Shown one piece after another: positions 23,581-37,900 of a stretch of DNA of 64,000 nt (positions within the stretch are counted from its first letter, which is position 1; every line of letters starts with the position of its first letter). Position numbers and translations under genes: made by a program. The notes under the pieces are model-generated. The model was not told where the DNA came from, made no database searches, and saw only the letters and a program-made list of their open reading frames with translations. The stretch covers positions 60,583,676 to 60,647,675 of the forward strand of contig CM049316.1 of assembly GCA_026874595.1 (NCBI GenBank), given 5' to 3'. Origin of the DNA: Sipunculus nudus (Eukaryota > Annelida > Sipuncula > Golfingiida > Sipunculidae).

Positions 23581-26380
23581 GTGATTACTGATCACAAGGG
23601 AATGTAGTCAAGAATTAAGCCAAGTGGTGACACTAATTACCTGTATTGATAATTGATCAATAATCCCTTGCTGGTGATCTGTATTGATATATCTCCCAAT
23701 ATCTTCAGCCTTAATTATCCCCCGCCTCAGCGGCTAATCGGCTCCGTCTGTCTGTCAGTAACTAACTTCTATATGCGCAGTGATATCTCAAAAAGTTTCA
23801 TTCTGATCTACTTCTAAGTGTAATGGAAGTTGCATCTTATGTCTTATTTCTCAAGACTGTTACTCATAGCCACTTCTAGTTTAAAGGGCAAATGTATATT
23901 GTGTTTTTTTCTTAACCTGATAAGGTTCTGGGCACAACAGAATGATTTCTGGATTTCTTAATACATTTTTCAAGTTTAAATTTTATAGCCCTATGTTATG
24001 CAATATCTCAAATTGTTATTCGCATCCACCTCGAACAAGGCACATGTCTTTAACAGTCTCCCCACCTGATACAATTGGTAATTTTGCCGAATTTCATATG
24101 CTTATATATCAGTTATATTACACTTTTGATCGGGGCTTTGGTCCTCTGTACATTTTCTAGTTTTAACGAAAACTAATCGCCGAACACGAGAGATGATCGA
24201 TATTCAAATTTCTGTCGGAATCCGCCTCACTCGGTACCCTTCCGCCAGAGGTCGTTCAAAACTACTCGAAACAAATCTCTTGTTTGGGCACTGTAGGATG
24301 GCCGGAACTACCTTTCTCTTCTGTCAAACTTTAAAACCAAAAGTTGTTACATTTCAAGGAAACACCTTCTGTTTATACAACTTCTGTTTACATTTCACAT
24401 GCGCATGCGTACAAAATATTACTTATTTCATAAAGTCCTTACCACAAAATCACCCATGTTTATGTAATTTGCTTTAAAACAATTTTTTTTTATCCAGCAC
24501 ACCTGAACAGACTACATTATCCCCTTTACTATATCCGTACCTACGCCGCTGGTGTATTGAGAAGCTCCGGTGCATTGTGGGGTGTCAGATTTCGACTCCA
24601 TCAATCCCCAAACAGCAGAGTCGTCTCCTTTCAAGCACTCGTCTTATTGATTTCCTTTTCAGTTTACACCAGCAAACTTTTTACCCTTTGTACACTTAAT
24701 CAGCCGTAAATTTATGGTGATATACTCAAAAGTGAATTTACTTATTTCAAAATAAAATCCCCTGCTGTCGAAAGCGTGTTAGATCTGAGCTGTCTGATGT
24801 AAACTTTTTATTACCCTAGCCAGGATAATATTTACAGTAAGCAGTTGGTCAAATACAGGATCGAGGACTAATTTCAGAATGATGCCTTCAACTATGTGCT
24901 GACGGACATATTTGTTTGACGACAATTTTGTTAATTCTGACACTCCGTTTGTGGATATTTTCAGAATGATGTCCAACTGGTATTTTTAATTTAAGTGATA
25001 TGTTAAGGGAGAATTGGAGAAATTCATAAATAGACAAGACGCATTTTTAATCAAATATGGTAGCTGGAAATACTGCTGCTTAGGAATTCCCGAATTACCA
25101 TTAACATACCGCTTTTTTATATCACTTTATATTTAGGTTGGAAAGCAGATCTAATTTAGCAAGATTTGTTTATGATTATCTTTCTTAACATACCAAACCG
25201 CGTTTCTATGAAATATACAGGTATAAAGATTGGCATATTGTGAACATACACTTACAGAATATTTACTCCGTCACGTTAGCTAAATTTAAATGAAACCCGG
25301 GGTTGGGGGGGGGGGGGGGGGGGGCAATACATCAAACAGTTAACTTCCATTAAAGTGGTACGGACTACGCATATGTAACACTTTGAAAAACTTTACGAAT
25401 ATATTTCGGACTATGTACGTATATGGAAAATTAATTAGGCCTATAGAATCAGTCAAACACCCAAGCCACCCCCCCCCCCCCCAAAAAAAAAAAAACAAAA
25501 AAAACTTATTGATCGGGTTACAAACATCGATAAACTGCAGGTGGTCAAGTTTAAAATCCATTAATGTTTATTTTGTGTTCAAAGCTCAAGTGACCAATTG
25601 TGGGTATGACGTTAAAGTGAAAGATTGACTGGTCAAACTGATGTGACAAGCCGAAAAACAGTTTCCTTGACATTATATTTGTTTTAACATCAGGGGAAAT
25701 GTTAAACTTATATTTACTTGCAAGGAAACCGCTAACAGTAGTTTTTAAATGAAAGTTTAAGTGACTGGAACTGAACGAAGTTTATGAGAACAACATTATC
25801 AAGGCTCACCCTAGGGTCCTGAAGAAATGTAGGAATTTTATAGGAGCACTTGAGGACTAAATATAGGAGATTACAGGATGTTAAGTCAGAGATATAGGAA
25901 AAATATGGGATTTTTCACTACACGATTGTTTTTTGTCACTTACAGTGAATATAAGTTCTCCAAGCAGCATCTCTCAGTGTTTAAATGGTTAACATAGTTG
26001 TACTTGTAGGACTGCAACACTTAAATGAATAGTTCTACAATGGAGGTGAATTTTTTCAATAATAGTTCTATTCAATATTAACAGTTATATTGGAAACATG
26101 TCTATGAAGTGAAAAAAAATAGATGAAAATTTAGGTGACGAAGGCCTAAATGTTGGAAAATATAGGAAATTATGGGAGACAATTTTTATAGGAAAATATT
26201 GGAAACACAGGAGTCATTTTGCATCTTTATCTTGCATACAGACAAACATTAAACAAACACCAGGTGGACTGATGGACAAACAAACACACAAACACACCAC
26301 AGGTGAATACATAAACTTCATCCAGTTTTGATGATCAAAGTAAATAATCACAGTATCATTGAGCATGCTGCACATTTTTT
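23581..26380. other. Stretch with no gene
   Basis: AT-rich sequence with no coding signal. ttatcccccgcctcagcggc (23716-23735) resembles the CCCCCGCC ends of the elements upstream and may be a remnant. G20 (25305-25324) and C14-A13 (25469-25495) tracts lie about 150 bp apart. Confidence 0.4.
25305..25324. repeat. G20 homopolymer tract
   Basis: Twenty consecutive G, followed 145 bp later by a C14 run joined to an A run (25469-25495). Confidence 0.9.
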
Positions 26381-27973
26381 TTTATTATGCTGCAAAGTAC
26401 TCTGATCTTAATGACTGCATTATAAATTAGTTGCAAAGTATGGTATATAAAAACAATGAGGTAACAGTTAAACAGTTAAAGCCAAATAAAAACACAATAT
26501 TGTAAATCAGATGAAAGAAAAATCAGAGAATCAACTTGCACTTAATCTGAGATGATAAAATTCAAGGAAATGTATACTTAAGCTCAGGTAAAATTCATTC
26601 ATAAACAACATATACTCCCTTAATGTTTACATTAATTTGTATCCTGTATTACTTCATACACCCTATGTATAAAATCTGAAGCTAATCAGATCAGTGACTC
26701 TGCACAGTCAGACCAACTGAAGACTAATAAAGGGGTATAGCAAGAAGATATATTTAAATGGTCTGAATGGGATTTCATTGACATATACCTATAATTAACC
26801 ATATGATATATAATAAAACCATACAATACAAACTTGTTGTGTTTAAGTCAAAGGGACTTACAATGAGGCTTTGACTGATCTAAGCTCCACACAAGCAGGC
26901 TTTGGTAATAATTAAACTTTACATTTCAAGCATGGAACTTTGACACGTGGGTTATTCGATTTAAGCAAGCTCAACACAACGAAGTGTTATTGTGTACGTA
27001 TGGTGACACCTGGAAAGTCTACACCAATATTCTGATTATCAGTAAAATTAGTTAAAAAGATTGGAAATGCCCTCATATTTCTGGACAGGCAAGCAGAATG
27101 GCTGGATAACTGGTAGACAGGATCAGTTTTTTCATAATCATCTTTGTTTGCAAGTTATGGTTCTTTTTTTTAATGATGGTATACAGATTTCACAATATTA
27201 TGAATACAAGTTTCTTGTAAACAAATCTATCCTTTGTATCACCTATTTAATAAATTTTTTGTGTCCCTTCTAAATAACTGAGACAATATATATTTTTTTC
27301 ACAAAAGCATATTTTTTAACATAAGATTTTCTTGCTTATTGCAATGAAACAGTGGTTACCCAGTGGTGGTTTGAACCACTGCTTTCATACCACTATACAG
27401 CATCACATATTATCATACTTAAAAATATCACAGCATAACAGTAATTGCATTATCATGTATTAAATTAAACAAACAGGATAAAAGAACAATTTAGTAATAT
27501 CAATAATAAATGTTCAAAACAGTAAAAATATCATGTAAAGCATATAAACTATCTGGAATGCATACAGCTGGTTAACCCCTGTGACCTCTTGCTTTCAGTT
27601 GATTTAAAATCCTAAGTACTGTACACTTCGGCAAATGCAACATATAAGGACACTGGCTATCGCAAAGATGTCCTCTCATGACGGGTTCTGCTGTACATGT
27701 AGATCAGGGATGGATCATCTTAAAGACCTGTGGGCCTGTAAATTATTGTGGCCCAGACATTCTTCCCTAGTATTATGTGGTCAACATCTTTTCCTTTAAA
27801 TGTAAGTCCATAATGAAGATTCAGTAACCCAATGATTAATTTGCAGATTGCCTAAAAATTACTGCCATTATTCATCTTGTAAAGCTTCATATTTAATAAG
27901 ACTAGTAACACCACATATTTTTTATTATGTTATACAGCTGTTCAAGATGGAATTATGAGACTGACATTTATGT

Positions 27974-28120
27974 GACTGTTTTACCTCTGCACTCATATAT
28001 CTGACTATGGATGATAACATTGATACAGAGGATCTCTGTCAAACCTATTTACCTTTCATCAGACATCTTTTGTATCAATTTTATCATCCATAGATATAAG
28101 AGTGCAGAATTTAAACAGTC
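27974..28120. repeat. Long near-perfect hairpin (palindromic MITE-like) in the presumed 3' UTR
   Basis: Arms of about 55 bases are inverted copies: GACTGTTTTACCTCTGCACT on the left pairs with the reverse of agtgcagaatttaaacagtc on the right, and ATGGATGATAA with TTATCATCCAT. The loop is about 35 bases. It lies about 47 nt before the first AATAAA in transcript sense, so a mature mRNA could contain this stem. Confidence 0.75.
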
Positions 28121-28199
28121 TTAACAAATCTACACTGTTCTTCAAATATATAACTAACTATTTTGAATCTTAGGCAAAATGTCATGCTGGTCACCTATG

Positions 28200-28226
28200 C
28201 ATCATTACCCATGGGTCACTTGTTTG
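28200..28226 (-). repeat. Solo left-end remnant of the B-type element
   Basis: ACCCATGGGTCACTTGTT is the reverse complement of the B element left end (AACAAGTGACCCATGGGT). No other part of the element is recognisable around it. Confidence 0.6.
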
Positions 28227-28845
28227 TCAAATGTGACCTACAGCAAGAAAAGTTTCCTTACCTCTGATATAGGTCATATTACTGATCAGTAACCAACTAA
28301 CAAGTCATGCTACCTGTGTGACCTCTGACTTTGGCAGATATGTAAGGCACTTACCACATTGATTGCTAAATAATCCTACCTGTACAAAATATGAAAATGT
28401 ATACATAAAATAAACTATGTTAAAAAGTCATGGAAATTTTCAAATGTAAACCTGGAATTAAAGAAATAGTTTCCTAGTTCCATAATGTAAACAGTCAAGT
28501 CCTTAGTAAGGTGTTCATATCATTAACATTTTAAAACATTTACATAACTGCAACTATATATCTGTGCATGTGCCAGTAAAAAAAAAGGTATGATACATTG
28601 CTATTATACAGATGACCAAAAGTGGCATATAAACAAAACATGTCAACCTCTGTCAAGTTCTGTGTTCTTAAAAATAAAAAATACCTGTACATTAAACTGC
28701 AATGATTAAGCTGCTACGGTAATTATTACTAAATTTTATATTGTCAGCAAATTTTATATTGCTACTTGTAAGGAGTAGTAAAACCAGACTTTGTTTGATG
28801 CTGCTGTTACCATGGTAATAATACCTCTTCACAGTCTGTCGTTTC

Positions 28846-28987
28846 CTATTCCATCACATTCACATCCACTGATCCTGTTAAATCCGTCAGCTCTTTTGTG
28901 TCCAGGCTAGCCATGACAGTGCATTCTCCAGCTTTCTTAGGGGTGAACTTCACAGTGATTGCAGCAATCTCATAAGGCTCCATATCC
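28846..28987 (-). CDS. Transglutaminase last coding exon m and stop
   Basis: The last coding exon has acceptor tatctag. It starts [18 protein letters not shown] and ends GSVDVNVME followed by TAG (28848-28846). It matches the last two strands of the final barrel, and the end point is typical for the family. Confidence 0.94.
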
Positions 28988-31900
28988 CTAGATAAATTAT
29001 AATAAAAAAGTGGAACATATTTTGAGCATTGATGTGTATTTTGAATTTTGGGTGAATGGCATGAATACAAATTTTTTTGACACAACTTAGGGAACTCAAC
29101 ATGATGATAATTGTAATCTCAATTGGCAAGGTATCTATGAATGAATAATATATATATTAATTTTTACTTTGGGCATGTTTCATTAATGGGCAAATATTTT
29201 GATGACAAATTTAGCTTTTTAAACTTAAAAACTGACATCACTGATTGTATATTCAGATTTTTCTAAAAATAACTACAACAATTTTATCACACTTCATTAA
29301 ATGTACAGCTACAAAATGTGGAAGGTGACCCATGTAGAAATCTCATCCTTGTTGTGAGACTTACTTGTTTGTGATTCGTTTACGATCCAGTCCGCATCCC
29401 TCAATCTGCCACTCACATTTGGTCAAGTGTAACGGCATGGAATTCTGGAATTTGATCTTACAATCAAATGGTACACCCACCCGCGGCTTACCAAGGACCT
29501 GTAAACAGAGTACATTTATTATTCAAAACAAACAAAACACAATATTTCATATATGCCACTACACATGCACAACAGTTGTTTTTTATTTAATTTTTTTTCA
29601 ATATTTAAATCATTTTTTGTTGCCTCCATTTTTTGTTTAATGTCAGCTTAACTAAGTATTTTCATCTGAAGAATTTCACTTCAGTTTTGCATTAGGTGAC
29701 AGGGCAGTGACATCTGAGACACAATATTATCCTGGTGATAACCAGGCTTGGTGTACCAAACCTTCAGGCTCTTTGTGTGTATTTATGGCCACTGCTGAAT
29801 CATATCACTAGGGAACCCCCTAAAGGTGCACTAATTTGTGCGTGAAACACAACTAAGGGGCACAGTCTTCCCATTAAGCCTGCAGAGCACTCACCCTCAC
29901 CCTGGGTGGGGGCCAACTATAATGATGAAAAATCTCACTGCTCATCAGCTGATATTTAAACTACTGATCTCCCTGCTTTGAACCCTGTGCTCTACCCCAT
30001 GACCAAAGGAGCTGGTTTATGATTTTGTAATTCTTTAAATTTAAATGAAATCAAAAGCCAAATGAAATGAAAGCCATATAAATTCCACATTTTGAGACTC
30101 AAGTGTAATCTAAATTAAGTAACACTAGCTTTCACCAACATATCTTCAAGATTTTAACAAAGAATTTTCTTACTTATAATTTGTGAAATTCTCTTACTAA
30201 AGAGACTGACAAGATATTCATACATAATGTAATTACATCAAGAATAAAAGATATATTCAAAAAGTCAGCTTGCAAATTGGAAACACTGTTAAATTCATCA
30301 ATTCTGAATGATTTTCTTGAGTATCAAGACAGGAACCATGCAAGTTCCTGAGCTTGAACATTATTAAATAAAGTCAGTAATTAGAACGCCATGTAAGCCA
30401 AGGAAGCTGAGTGCAGACAAGTTCGCTTCCATATCCCCAGAGCTCACACCCCGCAGGCACTTTCTGGTGGAATATTGATGAAACTAAAGCCATAAATAAT
30501 GTAGTCACTCTTATTTTAAAGATCTTTCTGCTAAGGATTTCAGCTATTTAATCAAATTTCCTCTTTAACTGTGGAAAACAACTATATATAGTTAAATTTG
30601 TAAGCAAATTCAAGCCTCCCCTGTCACCAGCTAAAAAGTAGAGGCTTCGGGTTCTAGGAAGATTGGAAAACGACATGACAGACCATGCTAAACATAAATA
30701 TGCAAATGGGTGCATCAGTAAGCATAAGAATTAGTGAAAAGGTGTTACATGTTCAAACATGTAATGAATAGACTTCAGAATTTGATAATAATTGACAAAT
30801 TTACATGTGGCTGATTTACATAATTATGTAAATGACCTAATTAATATTCAAAGATTGACCCCAAAAGTTAATCACTTGTCAGAGGAGTACTCTTTAAGGT
30901 ATTAACAAAGTTTTGTATAAATCACAATTACCGGGTACGGTTATGTTTTGAGCCCGAGAGCAAAGAAAACTGCTCGTTAAGCTAATTAGCAAAATTAAGC
31001 TGTTGAGAATACTCTCAAAATCTAATCAGGTGTTACCTCCAACCTGGTAAGTAAAAATATGAAGTGACAGCCTGATTGGCCCAGCAAATCTTGAAATATT
31101 GTGGTTGCAAAGGAGTGTCAGGAAGAAGAAAAAAAAGAGAAAAAAAAAAATAAAAAATAATAAAAAAAAAATAGGGAATCAATAAGCCTCCCCCAGCAGG
31201 AGAAGCTTAATTATATTCAATCATTATGTCTGAAGAACAGATTTAATGAAATGTACCCTATGGGGGAGGATTGTAAACCTTTCACAGGACTGCCAAAGGC
31301 AATTGACTGAAAAAAAAGAATAAGTGCTCTGGCAAAAAAAAAAAAAAAAGAGTAGCCTTCTTTTTAATTAAGAGAGAAAAAAAGAGTAAAATTTGAGGCA
31401 ATTACTCATATTTTAATCACAGACTGAATAAAGAAGCTTTGTTACTACATATAAGTATATACATATATATATAATGTTCCAAAAGTCAGAAACATACATG
31501 GACATTTGCACACATAAAATTTCAAAGTGTCCTATTCTTGTTCTAACTGGACTGTTATACCAGAACAATAATAGTATACACTAGCAATCACATGTGCTAT
31601 GCACGGTTTGGGGCAAACACACCGTTCAGTACAGTGGTATGGGAAATCCACCAAAAATCTGGAGATACGGGAAATCACACAAATCACGTTACGCTATTAA
31701 CAAATAGATCCATTATATCTATGATGTTGGCATGGATAAAAATCTTTCGGAACATGTTTTGGAACTGTGTACAGTAGCACACTGTTGCCCCAAGCCAATG
31801 CCTAACATGTGGTCAGGGTCTTTGATAAACAGTTACCTATACATGTACCATATGACATGAGAAACTAATCAACAATATCACAAATACATACAAAAGAAAC

Positions 31901-34900
31901 TGATTATGGAATAGACCTTAGAAGAAAATGCAAAAATACCTGTTTTATTTGTGAAAATAGTAACCGTAATGAACGCCATGACTTATACACAATACGCATA
32001 CATACTGATTGAAAGAATTAAGTCTTTAAAAACAAAGAGAAATACATGAAAGGGTGCTGAAAAAAAAACAGAATGAAAAAGAGTAATAAGGGACATTTTC
32101 AGTAAATCCTCAAAGCCTGAAAGAGTGACTCTTTTAAAGAAGAGTTATTTGACAGGCCTGCTTTCAAATTGATTAAAGTTTGATGTAAATACCCATTCTA
32201 ATTATCCAAGGATGAGCATTTTATGGATTTGACAGAATTGTTGATCTCTGGGAGTGAGTTATGTTGTAATCAAATCCTGATGTAATAAGAGCCAACATCA
32301 CAGGGAAGAATGTCATCACACATTGTGCCATTAAGTCAAATGTGGCAGTAAATAAATAAAAGGCACATTGATGGTGTTAATAATAGTATATATAACAAAG
32401 GGGTAGCAACATTACACTGCAGAGTAATTCTGTTTAAAGTAGGATTTTTGTTGAAAAAAATTTGCCAGGAATAATGAAGTTTAACATCCAACATCCTGGA
32501 CACCATCTTTCAAACACGCAGATTATGTGTCCCCATATACCAGACACCTTTTTCATTATACAGTGAAACCCCGCCTTGTGACCACCCCACAATTGCGACC
32601 ACCCCACAATTACGACCATTTTGCTTGGTCCTGATTTTTTTTAGTTTTTTTATGTTTAAAAATGACTCAAAATTACGACCACCCCTGAATTCAGAATTAC
32701 GACCAGATTTTCTGGCCCCAGCGCTAATGCGACCCCTCTAATGCGACCACCGCCGAGAAGTACTGAAAAAACATTTGTCATGAGTCAATGGCTGCGTCTT
32801 GTCACAGGCACCTTAACTAAAGATCATAGCGGGTAACAAGGTTTCTTAACCCGAGTGTTAATCTGGTCCCGCATATCTTACCGATTTGGTGTCCTTGCTG
32901 AGACTAGTTGAGGTGTAGGTTATAGATCAAAGAGGGTAACCATCGACCTGATTACTTAATGAGCCGGTCTGACCTGGGGTCAGATGCTATTTGCCCCTCA
33001 GTGATCACCTGTATTACAGCTACCCTAAGTGTGGGGTTGCGGGCTTAATATTTCAACTCATCACATATTGTTTGATCCTCATTGGTAAAATTAACGACCT
33101 AGTTTATCCTAAATGTGTTCATACCTTACTGACAATGAGTATTGAGCAGCCAGTAAAATGTATAAATAAAGCTTGCATGGGGGGAAAATCCCTCACATTA
33201 ACTCGCCTTTTCTGATAGATCGTTGTCAGTTTATTTCTCTACTGGTTAAGTTTGCATTTAAATTGCTTGCTGTTAGGCAACCTTGCCTCTGAAAGAGCTC
33301 TCCTTGAAGAATAAAGTGGCGTTTATCAAGGCGGCAACACCACACGCAGTCAGCACCAAATGGCTCAGCAGTTTAGCGTCGGGAAAACTCAAGTGCACGC
33401 AATATATACTCAAGCGGAAGACTAAATATATGACAGCCACGTGTTATGTTCAATATGTATTCAGTAGGTTGTAATTTTATTGCCTTAGTGTTATTATTTG
33501 TTAATCATCAGTCACTACGTATGTGTACATGTATATTAATTTTCATCATGAATATATATGTTCAGCTACACACAAAAAACATTCATAATAAGGGTCCTCT
33601 GCTAAGTAAAATATTTTGTTATAATTCACATTAAAGATATGCAATAGATAAACTCTGATATCAGCATGTTATATGCGACCACAGTAAGCGTTTCACAAAT
33701 ACGACCACCCCCAAATTACGACCACTTTGCTCAGTTCCCAGTGTGGTCGTAATTGTGGGGTTCCACTGTACTTTAGAACATCCTGAAAATCGCTAGGTTT
33801 CAATCTGCATAATGATTTCATTTAAGTGTTCCCTCTTTCACATAATGACTCAACCAGACATCGTGATTAATTATTGAACCTGTGTTAATGGAACAGTTCC
33901 ATGGACTGTTCTGTACCAATGCACTGATTTGGTGAATTTCGCCAAATGACTTGTGATCAGCACAAAATATTGATGTTCTCACATCTGTCACTGCTGTACA
34001 TCAAGCCATATTCAATAGTGCTGGCCATATACTCACAATGTCTGCAGATTTCTGTGTTAAGCATGGTGTTGCTATTTCATGAAGACCAGATACCTGGATT
34101 TACGGGATTAATCATTGAGAACCAAAGCATATAATATGGATGGAATGCTAATAGATTGGTCCTCTGTTCCTTAGTTGCCCCATGTGGTTTGCGCACAGTA
34201 GTGCACATAATGGCTGATTAAAGAATGCTGCATGCCAGAACTGAAAGTTCAAGGAGTAAACTTAGGTTAATGCCCTCAGTGAGAGCACCAAATACTGGTA
34301 ACTTCTAACGTTTAATTTCCTTTTTTCCACATCAAGGGCCATGGTCACCTGCTAGCATTGTGTACTGAATGAAGATGAAGATAGCAATTTCAGTGTGTGT
34401 GCTGCTTGTCCTAAAGTATAAAAGTACTAAAGTTTCTGTAAACAAAGGTCCTGGTTTGGATTCATTATTAATCTTTAACAAAGGTTTACTTTGCTTTTTA
34501 AATCCACCTTTTCCTATGGCAGATAAAAATTGGTCAGGGTGGTCTGTGGATAGAATTAATCAGAAAGCTAAGTATGATGTTGGTTAAAAGACACGCACAG
34601 TGTATTTTCTTGTACTTTACAATAACCTGTGTTCAATCATAACCAGTGGTAAAGATTTCAAAATAATTTTTTGGTAAGAGGTAACCACTCCAATTTTAAC
34701 AGCTGGCTTAACAATCTGCGGAATTTTCCATTTTGGTTTCCGACTTTGTGACAGGGCAGGTACACATTATCATCCTGGGGTCAAGCAGGCTCTGTATACT
34801 GCTCCTGCCAGTCTTAGGTGTGAAATACAGAGGAACCCCAAAAGGGCACTTACTTTTGAGTGAAACACAACTGTGGGGCACAGTCTCCCTAATAGACCTG

Positions 34901-37900
34901 CAGAGGGCTCACCCTTGGAAGGGAACCGACTGTGGAAAGGCTAACAGCTTCTTGGCTGATAATTCAAACTCACTATCTCCCAGCTTTTAGCCCTGTGCTC
35001 AACCCCTAGACCACTGAAGCTGGTAAATGTCATCATTTTGCCTTGGAGGCACTTGCAGGTACAGGACTGAAGTCAATGCGTTACTCATTTACCTATCAGG
35101 ACCAGATATTAAAATTGCTACTGGACTGTATCCCCAACCTACGCTTCTCATGCAGTGGTTATATACTGCAGTCTGGTTCTTGGCCCTCTGTAAGAACCAA
35201 TGTAATCTGATCAACAAGAATAGGTTTTACAAGTTTTAAATTTGGAGCTGGATGCACAATGCAATACCATGCTCTCATTGGTCTGATTATAATTCTTTGC
35301 TCTGGGCCAGCCCTGGTGCTGGTACACAGAGAATCTTGCTGTAGAAAGCAGCAGTCAAAGCAAAGGAGACCTGAGATTACTGCAGTGTATAACTGCTGCG
35401 TCAGGAGCAAAAACCTCAACCATGTACAATAATTACCTCAAGTTCAAGGTCAGGCCTCCGGAGACGGAAGTCTTCCTCCTCCGTATGGATGTAACCCGTT
35501 TCCAAGATTTCCGCCATCACGCTGATCCTAAATGACACCTGGTCCACCATCAGATGCAGGTATTCCTCCGGGGCAACTTGTAATATTGCATCATCACCTG
35601 GTTGTACAAAACAACATTAATCCAGTTATCTTCCCCGCGATAACAAGTGTACCACATTCCACAAGATAACATCAACTACCTACCCCAAATACCAGTGCAC
35701 TGAATTCCAAAAGAAAACACTAGAAAAAAAATCATCTATCTACTCCAAATTAACAGTGCACCGCATTCCAAAAGAAACCACAAGAAAACAAACTACTCCA
35801 AATTAAGTGCACTGTATCCAAAAGAGTACACAAGAAAACATCTAACTATCTAACCCCTAATTCTAATGCACCACATTCCAAAAAGAAACAATAATTATCT
35901 ACCCCCAAATTACTACTACCCTGCTTTCCTAAAGAAGACACCAGTCCAAAATACATGTATACAGATTCAAATCATATATTTAACTTTCATTCCATTCTAA
36001 AATAGTCCAGATATACATCCTGTAATTCAGTGTTAACATCACTGTCATTTTTCACATGATTATAAAAGCATTTTGCATTATAAATGTCCTGTATTTATTT
36101 GCAATATCAAAATATATTCTATTCTGTAATGTGCACTAATACTTTAACATACGCCAAATATTTACTCCATTTCCTTAGGTAAGAACTTCTACTGGTCAAT
36201 AGTTAAAATGAGTTGGTGAAAATCCATCAGATCCCTGGTAAGTTATCACAGCGACAACGAACAGTTAACGAACGGATACACAGATGTACTGATCTGTACA
36301 TGCCATTATAAGACCTTGGGCATTTGTAACATCAAACCTCTGTGCCCTCAACCATTAAAAAAAAAAGGAGAGAACCCGTGGACTGAAATTGTATGTTTGT
36401 GTTCTGGTTAAACTGCTTTAGCAAACTGGTCGCCAGTCTATTCTGTCTCTTGAAATGATGAACAAGTGCAGCAAACAAAAACTTATGGTAAGCAAAAATC
36501 TTTCTTGTCCTGGTGTACAAAATGATTTTTCATGACCATATCATTTGAACCTGGTGCTAATCCAACAAACCAAACAAAAGCACTGCAAATGTTGCATAAA
36601 ATGCCAGTCGCATTTCATGTGACCTCTGACCTCAATAAATATTCATGAATTTTGCTGAGAATGTAATGCAGGTGTGAAACTGAATTGGTTATTATTCATA
36701 ATGAGTTTCATGAAATTCTATGAAATTTTTTATATGTCATCACAGTACCACCAAAGTGTGGTGACCTCTGACCTCATTAAATATGCATGGATTTAGCCAG
36801 GATAAAAACTTAAGTGAGATATTATGTTGGTTAATATTTCTCTCAACTTTCATAAAAAAACATTATGTTCCTTGTAAGTTAACGGACGGACAGATTGACA
36901 GACAGACATGCCTTGGGTATACCATAATTTGTCCCATCATAGACCGGCTTATAATAATGAAAATAAAAAAATTTAATTGGGATATGTAACATTAGCAAAC
37001 GCAAATGGTGCATAATACGTCAGTCACAAGCCTTGTGACCTCTGACCTAATTAATTATGCATGCATTTTGCTGAGAATGTAACTGAGGTGAGAAACTGTA
37101 TTGGTTTATATTCATAATCAGTTTCATGAAAATCAATCAGATTTTAATAAGTCATTATGCCTCCACCAAAGACTGGCAACTTTTGACCTCATTAAATATG
37201 CCTGGATTTTCCCGGAAATCAAATGCAGGCAAGACATATTCTTGATTAATATTTCTGTACAGTTTTATCATAGTCCATCATATTCATGGCAAGTTATCAC
37301 AGCCACACCACAAGTAGCCTAATGACCTCTGACCTTATTGAGTATGCATGAATTTTACCCATAATTGTACTCCGGCAAGATAATTTATTGGTTACTAGTT
37401 ATGGAGGATTTTGTAAAAATCCATCTAAGCCCCTGTAACTTAAGCTTACAGATGGATGGACAGACAGATGGAGGGACAGTTGGTATTCCATTATATGTCC
37501 TGTCACAGACAGACGTATAAAAACTCATGGTAAGCAGAAATCTTTCTTGTCCTGATGTACGAAATGATTTTTCATAACTATATCATTTGAACAGTAAAAT
37601 GTGTTCACTCAAGGTGATGCAATGCCACCTGGTGCCAATCCAACAAACTAGAAAACAATGAAGAGGCATCAACTTGAAAATGACAGGACTAAAATTAGGG
37701 TAAAATGATGAAATTTAAAAAAAATGGTGATTAAGAATTCTAGGAAAGGTGCATTGTTCAGCTAACCAAACAACTAAATTACACCATGACTACAGACTTC
37801 CCAGTAAATCCCAGTAAAACACCCGTTCAAGAATAGTTAAACCACACAATTTGTTAATGGTGCTGCCTGGAGCTTACTACAGTGACTGTGAGACTAATAC

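Larger units (their letters stand above)
26381..28845 (-). other. Likely 3' UTR and downstream flank of the transglutaminase gene
   Basis: Downstream of the stop on the minus strand, the first AATAAA I find is at 27926-27921, about 920 nt on. Another is at 26386-26381. The stretch is AT-rich with few of the repeats seen elsewhere. Which signal is used cannot be told without transcript data. Confidence 0.4.
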
